From Defluviitaleaceae bacterium (GTDB taxonomy: Bacteria > Bacillota > Clostridia > Lachnospirales > WQUN01), in NCBI GenBank assembly GCA_009780185.1, contig WRAN01000015.1:1-64000 (forward strand): a stretch of 64,000 bases of DNA, given 5' to 3'. Positions 51,925 to 59,836 of this stretch are shown here, piece by piece. A model generated the notes under the pieces. That model made no database searches, had not been told where the DNA came from, and worked only from the letters and a program-made list of their open reading frames with translations. Positions within the stretch are counted from its first letter, which is position 1. Every line of letters begins with the position of its first letter. The translations under genes were made by a program, and so were the position numbers.

Positions 51925-53699
51925 CAGCCTATAGGTTTTGTTTCATTTAAAAGCCAAGTCCGATCTTCGTCCCCAAGAAGAGGAGCCAGCACCTCATATG
52001 TCTTCTTATGATAATCATTAAGATAGGTCACTTCGTCAGGGCTCATAAGAGAAATATCAATAGCACTTACATCAATCGGACAAAAAGTCAGAGTCTCAAA
52101 GGCATAAAAATTCCCATACTCTGTTTTTTCTCTTTCTACTACCGCAAGAATATTCTCAGTACGGATTCCATATTGCCCATCCTGGTAAAACGCAGGCTCA
52201 TTGCTTAAAAGCATCCCAGGCTCCAATTCAGTTTCAGACTTCTTAGAAATCCCCTGAGGCCCCTCATGAACCCCAAGACAATAACCAATACCATGTCCCG
52301 TTCCATGCCTATAATTTAAACCATGTTCCCATAGAGGCATCCGCGCAAAAGAATCCAATTGTATCCCATTAGTCCCCTCAGGGAATACTGCCCTTGCAAG
52401 CCCAATATTCCCTTTTAACACCAAAGTAAAATTCCGCTTCATTTCATCTGTAATCGGGCCGATAGGAATTGTGCGGGTCGTGTCAGTGGTACCGTCAAGA
52501 TATTGTCCGCCTGTATCCACCAATAAGAACCCCTCAGCCTTAAGACTATCCCCCACAGGCCCAGGGCTATAATGAGCCTGAGCCGCATTGGCACCATAAG
52601 CAGCAATAGTAACAAAACCATCCTCTAAGAAATCAGCCTGCTCTTGACGCAGACTCGTAATTTTTCTTGCAATATCCCCCTCGGTCAAGGAGCTTATATT
52701 TGTGTGCTCTTTAATCCACTTAACCAAACCAACAAGGGCAACGCTTTCTTTAATATAGGCATTGCGAATATTTCTAAGTTCTACATCACTCTTTGCAGCC
52801 TTTAATGCTGTAATAATATCCGTCTTCATATCCTTTTTTACATCCATGCCACAAGGTAAGGCTTCCGCCAATTGCACGCTAGTTTTGCCAGGGTCATACA
52901 GCAATGTTCCATCGGTAGGCAACTTTTCTAAGAAAGAAGTAAAATCATCGTATCCGTGAAGAGTGAACCCTTGAGCATCCAGTTTAGATGCAAAACCAGA
53001 AACTTTAGCCTTATCAATAAAAACATGAGCCTCTTTGTCAGTGATTAGTGCATAGGCATACACAACCGGTGTAAAAGAAATATCATGCCCACGGATATTC
53101 ATAAGCCACGCAATACTATCCAAAGCCGTGACCAAGTAAGCGCACACTTCATTTTCGGCCATTTTAGCCCGTACAGCTACCAGCTTATCAGCCGCAGAAG
53201 TCCCTGCAAAACGTATTTCATGCTCAAAGGCTTGCCCCACAGGCAAGGAAGGACGATCTTCCCACAACTGCCCCACTAAATCCTCACTGTAGGCATAAGT
53301 CACACCCTTTGATTCAAGAGCTTCACATATCTCTTCATATTCCTTAACATCTATAACCCGGCCATCAAACCCCAGCTTGCCACCTTCAGGTAACTTATCC
53401 GCCAGGAACTCTTTAAAGTCAGGAACACCAGGACAATCCACTTTAAACAGATTAATGCCTGAACCTTCAAGCTGACTTTCAGCCTGCAAAAAGTATCGTC
53501 CATCTGTCCAGAGCCCAGCCTCATCCTTGGTAATAACAACCAATCCATTGCTTCCGGTAAAACCAGAAAACCATGCTCTAGTCTGCCAAAACTCAGCCAC
53601 ATACTCACTGGAGTGAGCATCACCGCTAGGGATGATATACGCATCAATACCACGATCTTTCATCAGAGCCCTAAGAGCAGAAATCTTATCTATTTTCAT
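51924..53699 (-). CDS. Xaa-Pro aminopeptidase (M24B)
   Basis: A 591-residue three-domain aminopeptidase P-like enzyme; it removes N-terminal residues before proline. Two creatinase-like N-terminal domains are followed by a pita-bread domain with metal ligands in LLVDTGGQYLDGTTDTTRT, GTGHGIGYCLG, LSNEPAFY and IRTEN. Length fits the eukaryote-like APP group found in many Clostridia rather than the 440-residue E. coli PepP. Its start overlaps the zapA stop (TAATG). Confidence 0.94.
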   Translation of the reverse strand: MKIDKISALRALMKDRGIDAYIIPSGDAHSSEYVAEFWQTRAWFSGFTGSNGLVVITKDEAGLWTDGRYFLQAESQLEGSGINLFKVDCPGVPDFKEFLADKLPEGGKLGFDGRVIDVKEYEEICEALESKGVTYAYSEDLVGQLWEDRPSLPVGQAFEHEIRFAGTSAADKLVAVRAKMAENEVCAYLVTALDSIAWLMNIRGHDISFTPVVYAYALITDKEAHVFIDKAKVSGFASKLDAQGFTLHGYDDFTSFLEKLPTDGTLLYDPGKTSVQLAEALPCGMDVKKDMKTDIITALKAAKSDVELRNIRNAYIKESVALVGLVKWIKEHTNISSLTEGDIARKITSLRQEQADFLEDGFVTIAAYGANAAQAHYSPGPVGDSLKAEGFLLVDTGGQYLDGTTDTTRTIPIGPITDEMKRNFTLVLKGNIGLARAVFPEGTNGIQLDSFARMPLWEHGLNYRHGTGHGIGYCLGVHEGPQGISKKSETELEPGMLLSNEPAFYQDGQYGIRTENILAVVEREKTEYGNFYAFETLTFCPIDVSAIDISLMSPDEVTYLNDYHKKTYEVLAPLLGDEDRTWLLNETKPIG

Positions 53700-54175
53700 T
53701 ATCTATGTCCTACCTTTCGCTGATCATTACGATTCATAGATAGCGCCCTATCTATTTTGTTGTCGCTAGTATAGGCCTCCATTAACTCCTGATGATCCGC
53801 CTCCAGACGGGCATACTTTTCTAGAAGATGAGCATTTTCTGCTTGGAGCCTGGCATATTCTGCCTGTTGGGCGTGATATCTGTCCTTTAATAGCATATCT
53901 TCTTGCTGCATACGTCCAATTTCGCTGATATATTTTTCCTGCTCAGCCTCAACCCGAGCCAGTCTGTCTGCAGCTTTATAGTAATCATTGGAAATATTCA
54001 GGGCAAGCAACATAGTACGAAGCCGTTCATCTATTGCCGCGCTAGTGTTTACATCGGTTAACTCCGCCATTTTCTGGTCTATGTAGCGGGCTATACGCTG
54101 CAGATGAGCTTCGTCTTCGTTGGATATCAATGTAATATCCCTGCCACAAATCTTAACTTCTACCTTTCTTTCCAC
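53699..54175 (-). CDS. zapA: Cell division protein ZapA
   Basis: 158 residues, longer than the classic 85-110. The N-terminal ZapA domain (VEVKICGRDITLISNEDEAHL) bundles FtsZ filaments. A helix with ERLRTMLLALNISNDY follows, and then a long coiled coil extends the chain. GTG at 54175 has GGAGGG at seven bases; TTG one codon upstream is too close. Starts a three-gene operon with pepP and an MBL hydrolase. Confidence 0.9.
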   Translation of the reverse strand: MERKVEVKICGRDITLISNEDEAHLQRIARYIDQKMAELTDVNTSAAIDERLRTMLLALNISNDYYKAADRLARVEAEQEKYISEIGRMQQEDMLLKDRYHAQQAEYARLQAENAHLLEKYARLEADHQELMEAYTSDNKIDRALSMNRNDQRKVGHR

Positions 54176-54315
54176 CAAAAACCCTCCTAATTATTTTGCA
54201 AGCCTTTGACCAAAAAAATCCTAAGTATATTCAGTTAAAAGCATCAAAATAATCTTTTTCATATGCAAATATTTATAGAAAATGGGCATACTACAACCAC
54301 GAAAGGATGTTGAGT

Positions 54316-54768
54316 ATGAAAAGGATTGCTTTACTACTGCCCATTTTGCTTATATTTATTTTTATCACAGCCATGTCTTATGAATATCATGGCCCTGAAG
54401 TAGAGCTTATTACATTCATTAATAAGGAAAGGCAGGCAAATGGTATCCCACCGCTTTCGTTTAATTGGGAAGTTACTAGGCTAGCCCGATATAAATCAGA
54501 GGAGATGGTAAATCACGGATTATTTGACCATGAGAGCCTTGTCTATGGTAATCCCGCTCAATTGCTGGATAGTTTTCATATAGAATATTCTCACGCAGGA
54601 GCCAATATCGCAATGGGACACGAAACACCACAAGATGTATTATCCGCCTGGAGCAGTTCTCCAGGACACAAAGCCAATATATTTAATCCAAACTTTTCAA
54701 GTGCTGGAGTTGGCCTCAGCTATGACAATGATGATATTCCTTACTGGACTATTATTCTTGTGGATTAA
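54316..54768 (+). CDS. Secreted CAP/SCP-domain protein
   Basis: 150 residues with a signal segment (about 1-20) and a CAP domain: FINKERQANGIPPL, the His/Glu sites ARYKSEEMVNHGLFDHES and GANIAMG, and WSSSPGHKANIFNPNF. In bacteria such proteins (YkwD, YlbC-like) occur in the envelope or spore with unknown biochemistry. The ATG at 54316 is better spaced from GAAAGG than the one at 54307. Its end overlaps the convergent JetD-like gene by 17 bases. Confidence 0.9.
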   Translation: MKRIALLLPILLIFIFITAMSYEYHGPEVELITFINKERQANGIPPLSFNWEVTRLARYKSEEMVNHGLFDHESLVYGNPAQLLDSFHIEYSHAGANIAMGHETPQDVLSAWSSSPGHKANIFNPNFSSAGVGLSYDNDDIPYWTIILVD

Positions 54769-56092
54769 ACTCGCTAGGTCCAAGAATTGCCATGATATCT
54801 TCAGCATATACCCCAACAAGAGGAAATGAAGACGCTGATTTCCCTTTTTTTCTAAGGAGTGAAAGCAAAGATGCCAACTCCTCATTATGCATCGCTAAAT
54901 CTTTGCGGTCATCAGGAAGCAAGAAGTCACTACCAGTAAAAAGCAGTTCATAATCAGTCCGGCCATAGCGCCAAGGGATAAATGATTTCCCATATCGAAG
55001 ATATATCTTGTCTGCCAATGTTAACCCTTTATAATCAATGTTTCCGGCATAATACAAAACCGCCCCAGAGAGAATCATCTGATCAAGCAAGTACTCTAGT
55101 GCTGGATTTAAGCCGTCCATTGCACACACCAATGTACAATTAAAGCCACTTAGTCTTTCACATAAAGCTGAAAAGACATGGGGATTCTCCACAATAAACA
55201 CTTTTTCGCCATAGGCCTTAACTTCACCTAGTCTGCATATATTTTCCAAAGTAAGCACATGGGCTTCGCCTAACTGGTCATAGAAGATACAAGCTTCATC
55301 ATCAGCCTTTAAGCCGCGAAGAGTCACTTGGCTAAGCACTCCATCAGACAAAAGACCTGCTTGCAAATACAATCTTATGCTATCCTCTAATACTGCCGGG
55401 ATGACTGCGTCATATTTATGCGCCAATGCTCTAAGAAATAATGGCCCATAGGGAGAATGATAATCCAGCGCCCTTGGGTCACCAAAATATTTTGTTGTAA
55501 AATCCGAAAGGCGTACAAGCTGTCCTTCTGGCAGTACGTTAAGGGCTTCACACACAGCAGTAACCATTGCCAGCACATTATCCGGCTCGTGTGGAAACTG
55601 ATCAGCCCATAAACGGTAAGTGCGGCGCATATGTGCCAGCATCTCCCTAAGCCAAACAGCGGCATAAGTATCTTCGAACCTAGGCAACAAATCATCTCTT
55701 ATAGCCCTGGTAAATGCATCCTTATAGCGATGAGAATCACTTAAAACATGGTCATTTTGGCTAGATATCTGGCGACCGAAATACTCTACAAGAACCGTAT
55801 CAAGGCCTACTTCACAAGAAAAAACCTTTTGGATTTGCCGCTCAAATTCTGCCAGGCCTATGCGTATCAGAGCCTGATCATAATAGTCCCTCTTAAAAAA
55901 GACCGATAAGGCTCTTTCCTCCTCCAAGCTTGGCCTGGGAAGCCTAACAGCACTAAAACAGCGGCCGTATCGATTATATAAATCGAACATGCCACTCATA
56001 AGCCGCTCGAAGCCGCTATCGTTTTTAAGATATTGATTTATTTCGGATATGGCAGTATTGGCTTGAATGATATTATCACCTGAGGTAGTCAT
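54752..56092 (-). CDS. TIGR02679-type protein (DUF3323/DUF2399), JetD-like
   Basis: 446 residues. The C-terminal third carries the DUF2399 signs: VFIVENPHVFSALCERL, then LVCAMDGLNPALEYLL, then YYAGNIDYKGLTLADKI. These resemble a Toprim-like fold with a glutamate and a DxxG site. The N-terminal part (about 30-250) fits DUF3323. In type III Wadjet systems this architecture is JetD, the nuclease subunit that cuts plasmid DNA held by the JetABC SMC complex. Here no jetA, jetB or jetC is near: neighbours are a secreted CAP gene and tRNAs. RBS GAGGAAG. Family call good; the activity without partners is unknown. Confidence 0.78.
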   Translation of the reverse strand: MTTSGDNIIQANTAISEINQYLKNDSGFERLMSGMFDLYNRYGRCFSAVRLPRPSLEEERALSVFFKRDYYDQALIRIGLAEFERQIQKVFSCEVGLDTVLVEYFGRQISSQNDHVLSDSHRYKDAFTRAIRDDLLPRFEDTYAAVWLREMLAHMRRTYRLWADQFPHEPDNVLAMVTAVCEALNVLPEGQLVRLSDFTTKYFGDPRALDYHSPYGPLFLRALAHKYDAVIPAVLEDSIRLYLQAGLLSDGVLSQVTLRGLKADDEACIFYDQLGEAHVLTLENICRLGEVKAYGEKVFIVENPHVFSALCERLSGFNCTLVCAMDGLNPALEYLLDQMILSGAVLYYAGNIDYKGLTLADKIYLRYGKSFIPWRYGRTDYELLFTGSDFLLPDDRKDLAMHNEELASLLSLLRKKGKSASSFPLVGVYAEDIMAILGPSEFNPQE

Positions 56093-56243
56093 AGTTTCTT
56101 CCTCATACTCTCTTTACATTTCTATTTTATTTTGCTCTTGATTTTTACTAAATTTTATGCATAATTTATAAGTCCGTTGAAGTTGCAAGTTGCCCATTTG
56201 CTTTTCTAGGGAGAGTTTACCTTTTTTAATGTAAAACTGTCAA

Positions 56244-56272
56244 TTGACATCTTAAAAAATCTTTGCTATATT
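56244..56272 (+). promoter_or_regulatory. Consensus promoter of the tRNA-Thr/tRNA-Gln pair
   Basis: TTGACA (56244-56249), 17-base spacer, TATATT (56267-56272), about 28 bases before the first tRNA. Confidence 0.82.
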
Positions 56273-56299
56273 TCTTTGCGCGTTACATTGTCTTTTTTC

Positions 56300-56372
56300 G
56301 CTAATGTAGCTCAGATGATAGAGCAGCTGATTCGTAATCAGCAGGCCGGGGGTTTGAGTCCCCCCATTAGCT
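56300..56372 (+). tRNA. tRNA-Thr (anticodon CGT)
   Basis: Acceptor GCTAATG/CATTAGC, D-arm GCTCAGATGATAGAGC, anticodon stem CTGA/TCAG with loop TTCGTAA (anticodon CGT), T-arm GGGGGTTTGAGTCCCCC. CCA not encoded. Confidence 0.95.
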
Positions 56373-56416
56373 CTTGGCCTGACATCTCTTTCGCGGATAA
56401 AGGCAAAATTAAATAT

Positions 56417-56488
56417 TGGGCTGTCGCCAAGCGGTAAGGCACAGGACTTTGACTCCTGCATTCGAAGGTTCAAATCCTTCCAGCTCAG
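56417..56488 (+). tRNA. tRNA-Gln (anticodon TTG)
   Basis: Acceptor TGGGCTG/CAGCTCA, anticodon stem CAGGA/TCCTG with loop CTTTGAC (anticodon TTG), T-arm GAAGGTTCAAATCCTTC. Discriminator G, CCA not encoded. Follows tRNA-Thr by 44 bases. Confidence 0.95.
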
Positions 56489-56492
56489 CTTA

Positions 56493-56529
56493 CAAAAACC
56501 CTGTAATCATTATGATTGTGGGGTTTTTT
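56493..56529. terminator. Terminator after the tRNA pair, bidirectional
   Basis: AACCCTGTAATCA pairs with TGATTGTGGGGTT around 3 bases, with T-runs on both sides. It ends both the tRNA transcript and the convergent DUF6544 gene. Confidence 0.8.
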
Positions 56530-56571
56530 GTTGTTAACACTTCCATTATCATGTTGAATATGATCCGTCTG

Positions 56572-57408
56572 TTAGTCGTATACAACATCAAAACCACTTG
56601 ACGCAAAATATACCAAGTCACCACCGCTTTCATGCCACACAGCCCGTACCGAATAGGGAGCGCATGTGCCGTTCTCATCTTGTTGCCACTCGTCATACAT
56701 TGCAGACCATCCTATATATTCGACACTTCCATTAGTGTCTATTTTTGCTCTACCTTTGGTGTGAAAAGATTGGAAGAATCCATTCTCGTCAAATGTATAA
56801 ACCCCGCTTCCAGTCACCCCTTTATAGTTTAAGGTAGCTCTGACGCTTGTGGCATCTATTGTTTCCCATATTATATATTCGCTTAGGAATATTGAAGGGA
56901 GCAAAGGGGCTTCGCCCAGCCATGTTAAAATCTGTCCGCTATCCATATTTGGGCCTGCTACATTGAACAGCGTGAACACTTTTCCTATCACGCCTTTCAT
57001 AAATCCAATGCCTTCTTGAGAGCTGTCGTAGCCTTCGAAGGGTATGCCGAACATGGAGGTTTGGATATGTGCTAGGCGTACAGGGCTTGCGAACAAATAC
57101 AATGTATAGTCGATATTAAGCGGCGGTTTATCGTTGGTTTCATATAAAGGCACCGATGACATAAAGGCTCTTACGCTATTTGGTATCGGCTTTCCAATCA
57201 ATCCTGCCATCCTAAAATGATTCTGTACAGGTTCGGGAAGGGATGCTGTATCCTCTTTAGTGAAAATCCCAGTATACATAGCTGATGATAGCTCTAAATG
57301 ACTTTGCACGTCTCGCTGAAATTTACTTCTGATTGGTGAATATGGAATTAGCAAAAAAATAATTACGGCCAAGACCATAATCGCAATAGAACATAAAACC
57401 CATATCAT
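56572..57408 (-). CDS. DUF6544-like membrane protein
   Basis: 278 residues with one N-terminal membrane segment (about 3-22). The core shows SLPEPVQNHFRMAGLIG and SMFGIPFEGYDSSQEG, and a beta-rich second half with GVYTFDENGFFQSF, as in DUF6544 proteins. Function is not known. It starts 12 bases after the MarR stop, so the repressor and this protein share the promoter at 57941-57969. Confidence 0.8.
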   Translation of the reverse strand: MIWVLCSIAIMVLAVIIFLLIPYSPIRSKFQRDVQSHLELSSAMYTGIFTKEDTASLPEPVQNHFRMAGLIGKPIPNSVRAFMSSVPLYETNDKPPLNIDYTLYLFASPVRLAHIQTSMFGIPFEGYDSSQEGIGFMKGVIGKVFTLFNVAGPNMDSGQILTWLGEAPLLPSIFLSEYIIWETIDATSVRATLNYKGVTGSGVYTFDENGFFQSFHTKGRAKIDTNGSVEYIGWSAMYDEWQQDENGTCAPYSVRAVWHESGGDLVYFASSGFDVVYD

Positions 57409-57420
57409 TTTCTTTTTACG

Positions 57421-57894
57421 CTACCTTTCCGCATTTACGCCACTTTCTAATAATGCATCTATATTTTCTACTAACTTACTTATGCCCATACAAAGGTTAT
57501 CAAGCATTTCGGCATCTATGCCATGAAAAATTCTTTCGATATATTCACTTTCTTTCTGCTCACGGCCTTTGAAATACTCTATACATTTTCCAGTTAAAAA
57601 AAGTTGAATGTTTCTTAAGTCGTTCTCGTCTTTTTTCATTTTCAAAAAACCGCGCTGCTCTAAAATATTTGCTATTTTTTTGATATTTTGCCTTGATGTT
57701 CCAAGGCTGTTGGCGATGTCACCTATGTTTGGTGGTGTGTCAGCATATTTTGATACTGCTGCCAATACAAACCACTGCTTTTCGGATATAGTTGGGTCAA
57801 GTTTATTGCCTACAGTCTGTAGGCGATTGGATAATAAGTGAATGGCAGCATAAATAAAGGCTTGCCTTGGCATATCAATATCTGTGATTTTCAT
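57421..57894 (-). CDS. MarR-family transcription regulator
   Basis: 157 residues with the winged-helix core: TISEKQWFVLAAVS, NIGDIANSLGTSRQNIKKIANILEQRGFL with wing residues KKDENDLRN, and a long C-terminal dimer helix. AAAGGAGG precedes the ATG. Two matching TAAC-NN-GTTA sites cover its own promoter, a textbook autoregulation layout. Its inducer is unknown. Confidence 0.92.
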   Translation of the reverse strand: MKITDIDMPRQAFIYAAIHLLSNRLQTVGNKLDPTISEKQWFVLAAVSKYADTPPNIGDIANSLGTSRQNIKKIANILEQRGFLKMKKDENDLRNIQLFLTGKCIEYFKGREQKESEYIERIFHGIDAEMLDNLCMGISKLVENIDALLESGVNAER

Positions 57895-57915
57895 TTTAAT
57901 CCTCCTTTACAAAAT

Positions 57916-57966
57916 AAAAGGGTAACTGGTTATGTATAATACAATAACATAACCCGTTACCCTTTT
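57916..57966. promoter_or_regulatory. Double MarR operator (inverted 19-bp arms)
   Basis: AAAAGGGTAACTGGTTATG (57916-57934) and its inverse at 57948-57966 match 18 of 19 bases. Each arm also contains an internal palindrome TAAC-NN-GTTA (57923-57932 and 57950-57959), whose centres are 27 bases apart. One site lies between -35 and -10, the other just after -10. Confidence 0.75.
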
Positions 57967-57969
57967 CAA
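57941..57969 (-). promoter_or_regulatory. Promoter of the marR-DUF6544 operon
   Basis: Minus strand TTGAAA (57969-57964), 17-base spacer, TATTGT (57946-57941), within the double operator. Confidence 0.65.
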
Positions 57970-58019
57970 TGATTATTTTGTTTAAAGTAAAAAAATTACT
58001 GTTATTTGTTGTAAGAAGG

Positions 58020-58766
58020 CTATAATTCATCAACGCGTGTTCGCAATAAAATCCATGTTTGAATTCCTACGACCCCGTCAGGCTTGAGATTTTCATCGAT
58101 TTGGAATTGAATTACCGCATTGAATGTGCTCATACCAAACTTTCCATCTGGAATATCGGAAATATAGCCAAGCTGCATAAGTATAACTTGCAGCACGAGT
58201 ATATCACTGCCTATTTCACCTTTTGCAAGTATACGAAAAGGGATATTATCATATTTGACATGTACTAATATACCTATAGAGATTATTTCTTTTAGTTCTG
58301 CAACGTCTGCATTTCTCATTCGAATGCATCCGTGAGAAACATTGGAACATCCAACCGCCCATGGTTGTGTAGTCCCATGTATTCCGTATTGACCCCATGG
58401 CACATTTAAACCAATCCAGCTTCCACCAAAACCTGAACCCCAGTTCTCTATGTCAGTAACTATCCATGAGCCAATGGGTGACGGATTGTCTATTGTACCA
58501 CCCGATATAGGCCATTGCCTTTCTTCATTGCCATCTTTATAAAGCGTCAATGTTAATATATCTAAATCAACTAAAATTGAATATCCTCTTCTAGTCGGCT
58601 TGAAAGGAGTGAGAATGTCTCTGTAATCCCATACTTCATTGGCGTATTCATTATCAGATGTTTTATCATGAAGTGATTTAATTATGATTGCTGAAATAGC
58701 AAGCAAAGCTACTAGAAGACATATTTGAATAATCTGCTTGCAATCAAAAATTCGTTCATTCTTCAT
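58020..58766 (-). CDS. L,D-transpeptidase (YkuD) with peptidoglycan-binding domain
   Basis: A 248-residue wall-crosslinking enzyme. One membrane segment (about 11-29) anchors it outside. The YkuD domain (about 62-175) has His130, His145 and the nucleophile Cys147 in SHGCIRMRN. A PG_binding_1 domain (about 185-245) with LKPDGVVGIQTW ends it. It makes 3-3 crosslinks or attaches proteins. CGGGGAATAG precedes the ATG. It stands alone between the marR operon and a gene remnant. Confidence 0.93.
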   Translation of the reverse strand: MKNERIFDCKQIIQICLLVALLAISAIIIKSLHDKTSDNEYANEVWDYRDILTPFKPTRRGYSILVDLDILTLTLYKDGNEERQWPISGGTIDNPSPIGSWIVTDIENWGSGFGGSWIGLNVPWGQYGIHGTTQPWAVGCSNVSHGCIRMRNADVAELKEIISIGILVHVKYDNIPFRILAKGEIGSDILVLQVILMQLGYISDIPDGKFGMSTFNAVIQFQIDENLKPDGVVGIQTWILLRTRVDEL

Positions 58767-58809
58767 GCTATTCCCCGGAGATCATTATTAAACAATGTAT
58801 GCAAGAAGA

Positions 58810-58989
58810 TTAGAACTTATCCCATAATAGCATAGACGATTTACTGCTCGTGGTAAAAGTAGAAATAGTGATGCCTTCAATATTTTCAAAGTAGGCTTTT
58901 GCTTTGGACCTGTCGACCGAGGCAATCAGTTTATCAAAGCGGCCAAATTCATTAAGATTTGTAACGGCGGATGTAATGCTAACTCCCGC
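58810..58989 (-). pseudogene. C-terminal remnant of an unknown gene
   Basis: A 60-codon open stretch ends at TAA 58810-58812 and reads like a protein end: VTNLNEFGRFDKLIASVDR, then AKAYFENIEGI. A TGA precedes it at 58990-58992, and there is no start codon or ribosome-binding site. I do not recognise the family. It is the most gene-like content of the 309-base gap between the transpeptidase and the EFR1 gene; nothing else is seen there. Confidence 0.4.
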
Positions 58990-59075
58990 TCAAAATGTTG
59001 TTTATTTATATATCCTCCGACGCTTTTTATTAATGGTATACTGAAACCATTCTATAATCAATAAGGAGCATGTTT

Positions 59076-59831
59076 ATGATAATGTTCTATTTTTCAGGCA
59101 CTGGTAACTCGAAATACATTGCCGAGTTATTTTGCCAGAACAAAGATATCCCCTGTCATTCTATTGAAGAAGGCATTGACTTCGATGAAAGGATAGTGAG
59201 CCATGATGTGATTGGGTTTTGCTATCCGGTGTATATGTCATGTGTGCCCCGGATTATGCGGGAATTTGTGGCGCGGCATATGGAGGCATTGAAAGGTAAG
59301 AAGATAATTATTTTTTGTACCCAGCTTATACTTTCCGGTGATGGGACTCGTAAACTGGCTAGACTTTTCCCCAAAGGCCATGTTGACGTGATTTATACAG
59401 AGCATTTTTTTATGCCCAATAATATGAATGATATTTTCTTTTTGCCTTTGGCAAGTAAAAAGAGTCTGAAGAAGGCCCTTGCAAGGGAAAGAAAGAGAGT
59501 GGAATCGGTTTGCCAGGATATTGACAACGGGAAAATCAAAAGGCGTGGATTTACCTTTGTTGGGTGGCTGCTTGGGGTGCCGCAAACTTTGTTTATGGGG
59601 GCCACAGAAAAAAGGGCAAACCGCTCGGTCAGCATAGATGATGATTGCACTAAGTGCGGGCTATGCCTTAGGGTTTGCCCAATGGATAATTTTATTGTTA
59701 GGGATGAAAAGATCGTGCATAACCACAATTGTACTATGTGTTATCGCTGCATTAATATTTGCCCCGAAAAGGCTATTTCTGTGCTTTTGGATGGGAAGGT
59801 TAAGAGGCAGTATAAAGATATGATTACTTAG
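59076..59831 (+). CDS. EFR1-type flavodoxin/ferredoxin protein
   Basis: 251 residues. A flavodoxin-like half begins FYFSGTGNSKYIAELF, and a ferredoxin half has two 4Fe-4S motifs, CTKCGLCLRVCP (from 191) and CTMCYRCINICP (from 219). It should pass electrons between an FMN and Fe-S clusters in an unknown redox path of anaerobes. The ATG at 59076 is seven bases from AAGGAGC; the ATG at 59070 is too close. Convergent with the flavoprotein cluster, five bases from its end. Confidence 0.9.
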   Translation: MIMFYFSGTGNSKYIAELFCQNKDIPCHSIEEGIDFDERIVSHDVIGFCYPVYMSCVPRIMREFVARHMEALKGKKIIIFCTQLILSGDGTRKLARLFPKGHVDVIYTEHFFMPNNMNDIFFLPLASKKSLKKALARERKRVESVCQDIDNGKIKRRGFTFVGWLLGVPQTLFMGATEKRANRSVSIDDDCTKCGLCLRVCPMDNFIVRDEKIVHNHNCTMCYRCINICPEKAISVLLDGKVKRQYKDMIT

Positions 59832-59836
59832 TTTAC

